A stretch of DNA of 64,000 nucleotides from G963674505 sp964575975. Its GTDB lineage: Bacteria; Desulfobacterota; Desulfobacteria; Desulfobacterales; SKZT01. Below are positions 18,239 to 25,233 of this stretch, in pieces. Position numbers and translations under genes: made by a program. Each line of letters opens with the position of its first letter. Within the stretch, counting starts at the first letter, position 1. The stretch lies in assembly GCA_964575975.1 (NCBI GenBank), contig CAZNTU010000005.1, positions 1-64,000 of the forward strand, written 5' to 3'. The notes under the pieces are model-generated. The model searched no databases. It had not been told where the DNA came from and worked only from the letters and a program-made list of their open reading frames with translations.

Positions 18239-19837
18239 TCAAGACTGATAAGCGCTATCCTCGCAAACATTGAAGCTTTCCTTCGCGCCCGCGTATTTCT
18301 TTCTAAGCTTGGGCTTTTCGATTTTGCCCGTGGGATTTCTGGGGACGTCGTCGAAAAAGATTTTCCTCGGCCTCATGTACCGGGGCATTTTCTCGCAGAA
18401 GCGGAAAATGTCGTCCTCGATCAGCTCCCAGCCCGGCTTCGGCTTGATCACGGCCGCCGCGATTTCCCCCAATCTTTCGTCCGGAACGCCGATCACCCCG
18501 ACATCCTGGATGCCGTCGTGCTCGATCAGGAAGTTTTCGATCTCCACGGGAAAAATGTTTTCGCCGCCGGTGATGATCACATCCTTCTTGCGATCCACCA
18601 GCCATAGGAAACCGTCCTCGTCCATGCGGGCGACATCACCGGTAAGCAGCCATCCATTTACAATAGTGGCGGCGGTCGCCTCGGGGTTTCCGTAGTATTC
18701 CCTCATCACGCCGGGTCCGCGGACCGCCAGTTCTCCCGGACACCCGTTGGTCATGGGCTTCAGATCGCCGTCGACGATTCGGCATTCCCAATCGAACCCC
18801 GGAACTCCGATCGCCCCGACCTTGTCCAAATTGCCGATTCCCAAATGCACGCAGCCGGGTCCGGTGGCCTCTGTAAGGCCGTAGTTGGTGTCGTACTCGT
18901 GATTGGGAAAAACCGACTTCCATTTTTTGACCAGACTGGGAGGGACGGGCTGCGCGCCGATATGCATCAGCCTCCATTGGTCCAGTCGGTAGTTCTTCAA
19001 ATCGATCTCGCCGTTTTCGATGGCGATCAGAATATCGTGCGCCCACGGAACCAGAAGCCACACGATCGTCGCCTGCTCCTCCGATACGGCCTCCAAAATC
19101 CACGCGGGTTTGACTCCTTTCAAAATGACCGATTTCGCCCCCACGACGAATCCGCCGAACCAGTGCATTTTGGCCCCGGTGTGGTACAAGGGCGGGATGC
19201 AAAGGAAATTGTCGTCGCGGGTCTGATTGTGGTGCCGATTTTCCACGTAGCAGGAAAACTCCAGGTTCCGGTGGGTCAAAAGAACCGCCTTCGGCCTTCC
19301 GGTCGTGCCGGACGTAAAATAGAGAGCAGCCTCGTCGGAAAGCTCCAAAGGAACTTCGTGCATCGCCGACATTTTCCCCGAGAGAATGTCTTCGAGAGAC
19401 TCGGCGTAGTCCGGCTTCGACTCCGCCGGTCCCGCGTAGATATAGTGCTCGACGCGTTCGTCCAGGCGGCTTTTGATTTCGTCGATCCGGTGGACGAATT
19501 CCGGCCCGAATACAACGGCCTTCGCCCCGGACAGTCCGGCGCAATACAGGATATCCTTGGACAGGAACCTGAAATTCAACGGCGCGACCCAAGCGCCGGT
19601 CCTTATAATCCCGAAATACACGGGAAGCCATTCCAGGCAGTTCATCATGAGCTGGACGACCTTGTCGCCCTTGACGATCCCCCGTTCCATCAGCGCGGCC
19701 GCCACTTTGTCCGCTTGAACGTCGAACTCGTTCCACGTGATTTCCCGTCTGGAATTTACAGAGGGCTCCCTTTCCACCAGCGCGACGCGATTGCCGAAAC
19801 TCCTGGCGTTTCTTTTCAATATTTCCGTGATCAGCAT
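18239..19837 (-). CDS. Class I acyl-CoA / aryl-CoA ligase (AMP-forming)
   Basis: A 532-residue ANL-superfamily enzyme that activates a carboxylic acid with ATP and CoA. The P-loop reads YFTSGTTGRPKAVLLTH near residue 175, the A5 motif is NYGLTEATGPG, the hinge aspartate lies in WLLTGDVARMDEDGF, followed by VDRKKDVIITGGENIFPVEIE and the catalytic lysine in NPTGKIEK near the C-terminus. It resembles medium-chain or aromatic acyl-CoA synthetases of the FadD3/4-coumarate ligase type. It converges on KS-CLF, 139 bases away. If it belongs to that pathway it could load the aryl acrylate made by the ammonia-lyase; a separate fatty-acid role is equally possible. ATG at 19837 has AGGA upstream and is preferred over a TTG three codons earlier. 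Confidence 0.87.
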   Translation of the reverse strand: MLITEILKRNARSFGNRVALVEREPSVNSRREITWNEFDVQADKVAAALMERGIVKGDKVVQLMMNCLEWLPVYFGIIRTGAWVAPLNFRFLSKDILYCAGLSGAKAVVFGPEFVHRIDEIKSRLDERVEHYIYAGPAESKPDYAESLEDILSGKMSAMHEVPLELSDEAALYFTSGTTGRPKAVLLTHRNLEFSCYVENRHHNQTRDDNFLCIPPLYHTGAKMHWFGGFVVGAKSVILKGVKPAWILEAVSEEQATIVWLLVPWAHDILIAIENGEIDLKNYRLDQWRLMHIGAQPVPPSLVKKWKSVFPNHEYDTNYGLTEATGPGCVHLGIGNLDKVGAIGVPGFDWECRIVDGDLKPMTNGCPGELAVRGPGVMREYYGNPEATAATIVNGWLLTGDVARMDEDGFLWLVDRKKDVIITGGENIFPVEIENFLIEHDGIQDVGVIGVPDERLGEIAAAVIKPKPGWELIEDDIFRFCEKMPRYMRPRKIFFDDVPRNPTGKIEKPKLRKKYAGAKESFNVCEDSAYQS

Positions 19838-20168
19838 GCGATCCAATCCTGCGTAAATGGTTGAAATTGGTCGGGGAAGTTACCAGAGAGGGGGAGGATC
19901 GTCAAGTTGGAAGTGCAGAGCGCGAATCCGCGCTTCATTCAAGCATTTATTCGCGCGGCTCGGATCATTGCTCCTCATTGTTTCTAATGTGGCCGAATCG
20001 AACCGGTTTCGTTTGTCGACAATCGAGCATATTGGGATTTATCGGTTGATAATATGCATTTATTGTGAAATTATAGCGCTACAGCTTTGGAGCCATAATA
20101 GGGGGGAAGAGTGAGGGGGGTGCAGAAAAAAAACAAAGAAAATACATCAAAAATTCGGGAGAAGGATT
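19838..20168. other. Intergenic region upstream of toxin-antitoxin pair
   Basis: This 331-base gap holds the leftward ligase promoter and probably the toxin-antitoxin promoter. A GC hairpin (stem AGCGCG 19919-19924, loop AATC, stem CGCGCT 19929-19934) is visible. A similar hairpin lies at 20858-20877, beyond the toxin. The stretch 20030-20100 is AT-rich. No gene or RNA recognised. Confidence 0.35.
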
Positions 20169-20396
20169 ATGGAGTCCATATCTTTGCCGGAATTCGAGGC
20201 CAACTGCCTTTTTTATCTGGAGCAAGTGGATAAGAGCGGCGAACCACTGACACTGCTGAAAAACGGAACTCCTTTTACGCGTATTTTGCCTTGCCGACCA
20301 AAAAAGAAGTCTTTGTTCGGCATGCATAGAGAGAAAATTCGAATCCAAGGAGATATCGTTTCCCCCATTGACGACGAATGGGATGCTCTGAAATGA
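20169..20396 (+). CDS. Phd/YefM-like antitoxin
   Basis: A 75-residue protein beginning MESISLPEFEANCLFYLEQV and continuing to GEPLTLLKNGTPFTRILP. This is the beta-strand/helix pattern of Phd/YefM antitoxins, which bind DNA through the N-terminal half and neutralise the toxin through the C-terminal tail. The tail (SPIDDEWDALK) is acidic and probably disordered until bound. GGAG precedes the start. Its stop codon overlaps the start of the PIN toxin (ATGA), the classic toxin-antitoxin arrangement, and such pairs usually repress their own promoter. Confidence 0.83.
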   Translation: MESISLPEFEANCLFYLEQVDKSGEPLTLLKNGTPFTRILPCRPKKKSLFGMHREKIRIQGDIVSPIDDEWDALK

Positions 20397-20794
20397 TCGT
20401 ATTGGATACTCATGCGCTTATCTGGCTTGACCAAGGCACCAATCAATTAGGATGCCGGGCTATATCCCTGGCCAATGAAGCTCTCGCGCAAAATGCGCTT
20501 TTTGTGTCCGCGATCAGTTTTTTGGAAACGGCGATGCTTGTTCATAGAGGTCGGATTTCTCTTTCGATGGAAATGGAAAAATGGCGACAAGAGTTGCTTT
20601 CAGGCGGCCTTGGCGAGATTCCATTGGACGGCAATATCGCTATACGCGCAGTACGGCTATCGAATTTTCAAGCCGATCCGGCAGATCGGTTTATTGCAGC
20701 CACGGCTCAACAGCTCGACTCAATATTGATAACCGCCGACCAAAAGATTCTTGATTGGCCGGGGGATTTGCGCAAACATCGAGCCGGAGATTGA
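20393..20794 (+). CDS. PIN-domain ribonuclease toxin (VapC-like)
   Basis: A 133-residue PIN-domain protein. Acidic metal-binding residues are in the right order: D5 in IVLDTHALIW, E45 in SAISFLETAM, and D95/D98 in ADPADRFIAATAQ, with a fourth acidic position in TADQKIL. PIN toxins cleave RNA, often tRNA or rRNA, when the antitoxin is lost. The LDTHALIW start is typical of the VapC subgroup paired with Phd/YefM-type antitoxins, matching the upstream gene. It overlaps that gene by four bases. Confidence 0.88.
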   Translation: MIVLDTHALIWLDQGTNQLGCRAISLANEALAQNALFVSAISFLETAMLVHRGRISLSMEMEKWRQELLSGGLGEIPLDGNIAIRAVRLSNFQADPADRFIAATAQQLDSILITADQKILDWPGDLRKHRAGD

Positions 20795-20857
20795 TTTTAG
20801 ATTTCCAGAGGCAATCTGTCGACCGATGCCTCAGTACTTAGTTATCGTACTTTTCGC

Positions 20858-20877
20858 GAAGCGCGATCCCGCGCTTC
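20858..20877. repeat. GC hairpin between convergent genes
   Basis: Perfect eight-base stem GAAGCGCG (20858-20865) / CGCGCTTC (20870-20877) with loop ATCC. It begins immediately after the stop of the leftward GDPD gene. No T tract follows on either strand, so it is a weak terminator candidate. A similar GCGCGA-CCGCGCTTCA hairpin lies at 19919-19934. Confidence 0.4.
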
Positions 20878-20878
20878 A

Positions 20879-21643
20879 CTATCCAACCTTCGTCAACCAC
20901 CCCGGCCTGTCCGTCATGATCGCATCGACTCCGAACCTCTTGGCGTGGCGCACCCGTCCGGGGGTATTGCACACGTAGGTCATGACCATTTTATTCTTTT
21001 CGCGAGCGAAGTCGATCAAAGGTTCGGACAGGTTCCTGAACGCCGCGCACAGCGCGAACAGGTGATCCGTTTCCGACGGGGGGGCGTCGATGATGCTTCT
21101 GTGTCCGGTGGGGCCGTCGGGCTTGTCGGACAAGTTCAACACGTACTTGTATTCGGGGGCGATTCGAAAAGCCAGTTTCAGGACGTTCGGGTCGAACGAC
21201 AGGATGAACATATTGTCCCTGAAATTTTTCAATTCCGGCTTGTCCAGTTCCTCCAGGACTCTCGTCGTTAGTTCGGACCATCTTCCGGACCGCCGGTCGC
21301 TCTCGAATATTTTGATTTCGATCATGAGTCGCGTGCGGGGAGCGTAGCGCGAAAGGGTCTCTCCCAGGGTGATTAGGGGCTCGCCGGCGAATTCGGGGGA
21401 GCGGCGGGCGCTCCGGGAAATTGCGGAAAGCTCTTTCAAGGTCAAAGCGGAAATTCTTTTCAGATTTCCCGTAATCTTGAACAAGGTCCGATCATGATGC
21501 AGCACCAGTTCCTTGTCCGACGTCATTTGCACGTCGAACTCCATGCCGTCGACGGGATATCGAAGCGCCCGGTCGAAAGCCGACCCGGAATTTTCCGGAG
21601 CTTCGTCGTTCGCGCCCCTGTGGGCGATAATCCATGGTTTCAT
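20879..21643 (-). CDS. Glycerophosphodiester phosphodiesterase
   Basis: A 254-residue GDPD-family TIM barrel that hydrolyses glycerophosphodiesters to glycerol-3-phosphate and an alcohol. The catalytic and metal motifs are clear: HRGANDEAPENS (H8, R9, E15), MEFDVQMTSDKELVLHHD (E, D and catalytic H) and LMIEIKIFE. The C-terminal VDAIMTDRPGWL is the usual ending. There is no signal peptide, so it is cytoplasmic like UgpQ, and it probably recycles phospholipid head groups. It converges on the PIN toxin. Nothing in the sequence indicates specific regulation. Confidence 0.93.
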   Translation of the reverse strand: MKPWIIAHRGANDEAPENSGSAFDRALRYPVDGMEFDVQMTSDKELVLHHDRTLFKITGNLKRISALTLKELSAISRSARRSPEFAGEPLITLGETLSRYAPRTRLMIEIKIFESDRRSGRWSELTTRVLEELDKPELKNFRDNMFILSFDPNVLKLAFRIAPEYKYVLNLSDKPDGPTGHRSIIDAPPSETDHLFALCAAFRNLSEPLIDFAREKNKMVMTYVCNTPGRVRHAKRFGVDAIMTDRPGWLTKVG

Positions 21644-21927
21644 TGTTTACCTCTCCGTTACCTTCGGACAAATAAAAAGCGTTTTCCTGTTCAAGGACAA
21701 TCGAATATCATCGAACGGAAAAACCTATCAAGTGCAATTTCGTAAAAAATATGATAAACGAGGAAATCGCGTCGTTAGGAAAACGCCGGACAGCCAAGCT
21801 CGATCAGCCGCGAATGCCGGCAAACGGAACAAGCGACGAGTCGGACCGAATTGCAGTATAGCGGCCATAGGCGACCGCACCCGACGGCAGGAGGTTTCGA
21901 TTCTAAAGACGTTTTGAAAGAGAGTTC

Positions 21928-23622
21928 ATGGAGACTTTGACCTCGGAAAAAATCGTGGTGATGTTCCTCTCGCTGGGCGTTCTGCTTCTGGTTGCTCGCG
22001 TGCTTGGAGAGTTGGCCCAGAGAGTGCGCCAGCCCGCCGTGTTGGGCGAATTGGTCGCGGGTGTCCTGCTGGGGCCGACCGTGTTGGGGACCGTCGCCCC
22101 CGAACTGAGCGAGTACCTCTTTCCATCGCATGGACCGAACGCCGTGGCTTTGGACGCCATTGGAACTCTCGCCATCGTATTGTTCCTGCTGGTGGCGGGA
22201 ATGGAGGTCGATCTGTCCACGGTATGGAAACAGGGGAAGATCGGATGCAAGGTTGGCGTCGCGAGCATCGCCGTTCCGTTCTCCATGGCTTTTGCCGCGG
22301 CTTTGGCCGTTCCAGAGGCTCTCGGTCGCCAGTCGGAGGCCGACCCGTTGATATTCGCGCTGTTTATGGCGATCGCCATGTCGATCTCCGCCCTTCCCAT
22401 CATCGCGAAAACCCTCATGGATATGGATCTCTACCGCAGCGACCTTGGGATGGTGGTGGTCAGCGCCGCGATATTCAACGACCTTGTCGGATGGATCGTT
22501 TTCGCAATCATTCTGGGGTTTATAGGGCATCATTCGGGAGGCGGCGGAAACGACATCGTTCTGACCATTTCGTTGACATTGGCGTTCGCCGCCGCGATGC
22601 TCACGGCCGGTCGGTGGCTGATTCACAAGGCGCTGCCTTTCGTGCAGGCATATACTCGGTGGCCGGGGGGCGAATTGAGTTTCGCGATGATCCTGGGGCT
22701 GCTCGGCGCGGCCTTCACCGAATGGATCGGGATTCACGCGATCTTCGGCGCGTTTGTCGCCGGCGTGGCCGTCGGGGATTCGTCGCACTTGCGCGAAAGA
22801 ACCCGCGTGGTCATCGACAACTTCGTCTCGTTCATATTCGCGCCGGTCTTTTTCGCGAGCATAGGATTAAAGGTGAATTTTCTGACCCACTTCGACCTTT
22901 CGCTGACCGCCATGGTGACGTGCGTGGCTTTCGTATGCAAGTTCGCCGGCAGCTCCATAGGGGCGCGCTGGGGAGGAATGCCTCCACGGGAAGGCTGGGC
23001 GGTGGGATTCGCGATGATTTCCGTTGGCGCCATGGGAATCATCGTGGGAATGATCGCGCTGAACGCGGGAATCATCGGCCAATCTCTGTTCGTCGCTCTG
23101 GTGGTCATGGCGATCGTCACGTCCATGGCAAGCGGGCCGTCCATGAGGATGATCCTGCGCACCAAAAAGAAATGGAGTCTGCAAGACGTATTGTCCTCCA
23201 AACTGTTCATGCGCGAGCTGAAGTCGAAGACGCGCCGCGAGGTAATCCACGAAATGACGGCGGCCGCGTGCGAACTGGAAAACCTGGATGCCTCCGCCGT
23301 GGAGGCGACCGTCTGGAACCGCGAGGAGGCGCTCAGCACCGGAATCGGCAACGGTTTGGCGCTCCCGCACGGCCGAATCGACGGACTGCGGCATCCTATA
23401 GTCGTGACAGGGCTTTCCGCCGAAGGCATCGATTTCGACGCGCCCGACGGCAAGCCCGCGAACGTGATCTTCCTTGTTCTAATACCCTTGGACAAACCCG
23501 GCGCGCAACTGGAGATCTCTTCGGAAATAGCGCGGATCTTTCGGGACAGTCAAATGTCCGATCGCGTGCTCCGCTCGGAAAACTTCACGGATTTTCTGGC
23601 CTTGATGCATACCGGACTGTAA
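21928..23622 (+). CDS. CPA2 cation/proton antiporter with C-terminal PTS EIIA domain
   Basis: A 564-residue fusion. Residues about 1-400 form a 12-13-helix monovalent cation:proton antiporter of the KefB/CPA2 type, with the FLLVAGMEVDLSTVW segment and the ion-site helix FNDLVGWIVFAII. Residues about 415-564 form a PTS EIIA (fructose/nitrogen type) domain with the phosphoacceptor histidine in NGLALPHGRIDGL. EIIA-tailed antiporters are thought to link ion transport to PTS-Ntr phosphorylation state. No KefC-type RCK domain is fused; instead a separate KtrA-like RCK protein follows on the opposite strand. GAG-type ribosome site (GAAAGAG) precedes the ATG. Substrate is probably Na+ or K+. Confidence 0.88.
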   Translation: METLTSEKIVVMFLSLGVLLLVARVLGELAQRVRQPAVLGELVAGVLLGPTVLGTVAPELSEYLFPSHGPNAVALDAIGTLAIVLFLLVAGMEVDLSTVWKQGKIGCKVGVASIAVPFSMAFAAALAVPEALGRQSEADPLIFALFMAIAMSISALPIIAKTLMDMDLYRSDLGMVVVSAAIFNDLVGWIVFAIILGFIGHHSGGGGNDIVLTISLTLAFAAAMLTAGRWLIHKALPFVQAYTRWPGGELSFAMILGLLGAAFTEWIGIHAIFGAFVAGVAVGDSSHLRERTRVVIDNFVSFIFAPVFFASIGLKVNFLTHFDLSLTAMVTCVAFVCKFAGSSIGARWGGMPPREGWAVGFAMISVGAMGIIVGMIALNAGIIGQSLFVALVVMAIVTSMASGPSMRMILRTKKKWSLQDVLSSKLFMRELKSKTRREVIHEMTAAACELENLDASAVEATVWNREEALSTGIGNGLALPHGRIDGLRHPIVVTGLSAEGIDFDAPDGKPANVIFLVLIPLDKPGAQLEISSEIARIFRDSQMSDRVLRSENFTDFLALMHTGL

Positions 23623-23627
23623 CGGTC

Positions 23628-23783
23628 CTAAATTCTTCCCTCTTCGTACAAACCGCTCTTTTTCCAGTTCCGGCTTTTTTCATGGACGCTTTTGAGAAAA
23701 CATCGCCCTTTCTTGTTTCTTGCGTCGAAAACCGACGCTCCGTAATTTTCTTCCAAATATTCGCTCAAACCTTTCAATGGCAT
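23628..23783 (-). CDS. 51-residue small protein overlapping the KtrA-like gene
   Basis: A small gene read in a different frame from the end of the KtrA-like gene, overlapping it by ten bases. The ATG (23783) is preceded by a near-ideal AAGGAG with five-base spacing (AAGGAGTTGCA then ATG). The product starts MPLKGLSEYLEENYGASVF and is charged and soluble, ending KKSGLYEEGRI. No family was recognised. The good ribosome site, coding-like composition and coupled position argue for a real gene, perhaps a small partner of the RCK protein. It fills the space between two convergent genes almost exactly. Confidence 0.6.
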   Translation of the reverse strand: MPLKGLSEYLEENYGASVFDARNKKGRCFLKSVHEKSRNWKKSGLYEEGRI

Positions 23784-24436
23784 TGCAACTCCTTGATTTT
23801 CGAGATATCCTCTTCCCGTCCGAGAATGATCATCGTGTCCGATTCCTGGATTTCGTAATCCGCCGGCGGAACGAGTTTCATCCTTTCCGAATCCTTGGTC
23901 TTTATCCCGATCACGTACACTCCGTATTTTCTTCTCAAATGGAGTTCCTCGAGTGTCTTGCCCGCGAAAGAATCCGGCGGCTTCGCCTGGATAATGTCGT
24001 ATCCCTTCTCGAGAGGCACGAAATTCAGAATGTTGGGCTTGGACAGCCCCCGGCACAACTTGGCGGCCATGTCCTTTTCCGGGTGTACGATATCGGTGGC
24101 GCCCAATATTCTCAATATGTTCGCGTGGTCGTCGTCGGTGGCCTTCGCCACGATTCGCTTCACGCCGATCTCCTTCAGATGATAGCATACGAGGATGCTC
24201 GTCGAAATCTTTTCGCCGCTGCTGACCACCACGGCGTCGGCCTCCTCGAGCCCCAGCGCCTCGAGGTTCCCCTTGTCCGTGGCGTTCATGACGATGCCTT
24301 CGGTGCAATACTTGTCGATGGCCTGGATCTTTTCTCGGTCGACGTCGATGGCGATCACTTCGTTCCCGTCCTCGTAAAGGCCTTTGGCGACATAGTAGCC
24401 GAAACTCCCCAGTCCGATCACGGCGTATCTCTTCAT
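23774..24436 (-). CDS. KtrA/TrkA-like potassium uptake regulatory subunit
   Basis: A 220-residue cytosolic RCK protein. The N-terminal NAD(H)/ATP-binding Rossmann domain carries GLGSFGYYVAKGLYEDG and the following acidic IAIDVDREK. The C-terminal TrkA-C (RCK_C) domain spans about 140-220 (KPPDSFAGKTLEELHLRRKYG, PPADYEIQESDTMIILG). Length and layout match KtrA/KtrC, the gating ring of KtrB-type K+ channels. No KtrB/TrkH membrane subunit is next to it; the adjacent CPA2-EIIA antiporter is convergent. It may regulate a transporter elsewhere or that antiporter. The ATG at 24436 puts the Rossmann motif at the N-terminus; an ATG seven codons upstream is less well placed relative to its AAGGA. Confidence 0.88.
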   Translation of the reverse strand: MKRYAVIGLGSFGYYVAKGLYEDGNEVIAIDVDREKIQAIDKYCTEGIVMNATDKGNLEALGLEEADAVVVSSGEKISTSILVCYHLKEIGVKRIVAKATDDDHANILRILGATDIVHPEKDMAAKLCRGLSKPNILNFVPLEKGYDIIQAKPPDSFAGKTLEELHLRRKYGVYVIGIKTKDSERMKLVPPADYEIQESDTMIILGREEDISKIKELQCH

Positions 24437-24780
24437 TTGGGTTCCCTCGCCGTTCATTCCTTGATATCAGACGTCATTCGCCAGCTCGTCGCGTTCTCCC
24501 CGGCATGCTCGGTTTCCGCCGAAAATCCGCGACTTGTCCAAAACGATTCTATTATTTTAAATTTTTATCGAACGATTTACAATCTTGTTCTTTTACCGAC
24601 TTCGGGGCTTTTTCCTTATCGCGCGTCGCGGACGAGGGATCGGCCGGAACATCCCGGGCCCACGATTTCCATTGACTGTCATCGTCCCGTACTCTAAATA
24701 TACGAAAAAGAGAGCTTGACCAACACTTCGCCGAAACCAAATCGGCGGCAATAAAAACGATTCAAAAGGACCCGATAAAA
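24437..24780. other. Intergenic region between divergent genes
   Basis: A 344-base gap holding promoters for the leftward KtrA-like gene and the rightward FMN-binding gene. It contains AT-rich patches near 24540-24590 and 24700-24780. No small gene, RNA or clear operator palindrome was recognised. Confidence 0.35.
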
Positions 24781-25233
24781 ATGAACGACCGAAAAGACAT
24801 CCAGGAAGACCTTGCCCGGCTTTTCTCTTCGCAAAGGCTGGGGGTCTTGGCCACGCAGGACCGGGGCGCTCCCTACGCGAGCCTCGTGGCGTTCGCGGCG
24901 TCCGAGGATCTTTCGAAGCTGTATTTTTCCACGCCGAAAGCCACCCGGAAGTTCAGGAACATTACACGGGAAAACCGCGTCTCCATGCTGATCGACAACC
25001 GGAACAACCAAGTTTCGGATTTCCACGAAGCCATGGCCGTCACCGTTCTCGGCGACGCTTTCGAGACCGAAGGCGAGGAAAGGGAGGCCGCTCTGGAATT
25101 CTATTTGGAAAGGCACCCGTACATGGCCGACTTCGCGCGTTCCTCCTCCTCCGCGCTGGTGGAAATCCGGGTGGAGAAACATATTCTGGTCAAACGGCTC
25201 CAGGAAGTCACCGAACTGCACATGGAGCAATGA
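24781..25233 (+). CDS. Pyridoxamine 5'-phosphate oxidase-like FMN-binding protein
   Basis: A 150-residue split-beta-barrel protein of the PNPOx-like family. It begins with the usual helix (DIQEDLARLFSSQRLGVLATQ) followed by PYASLVAFAASEDLSKLYF, a THRK-like ATRKFRNITRENRVSMLID strand pair and a C-terminal LVEIRVEKHILV. Such proteins bind FMN, F420 or haem and reduce small molecules; the exact activity cannot be read here. Its stop overlaps the start of the following dikinase-like gene (ATGA), so the pair is co-translated and may work in one process. Confidence 0.83.
   Translation: MNDRKDIQEDLARLFSSQRLGVLATQDRGAPYASLVAFAASEDLSKLYFSTPKATRKFRNITRENRVSMLIDNRNNQVSDFHEAMAVTVLGDAFETEGEEREAALEFYLERHPYMADFARSSSSALVEIRVEKHILVKRLQEVTELHMEQ

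Noticed and set aside
7622..19837. Ladderane-lipid cluster
   Set aside because: Radical SAM, CrtI-like and KS genes are suggestive, but the ammonia-lyase and APE-type CLF point to an aryl starter, and ladderane-specific ACP and FabZ genes are absent.
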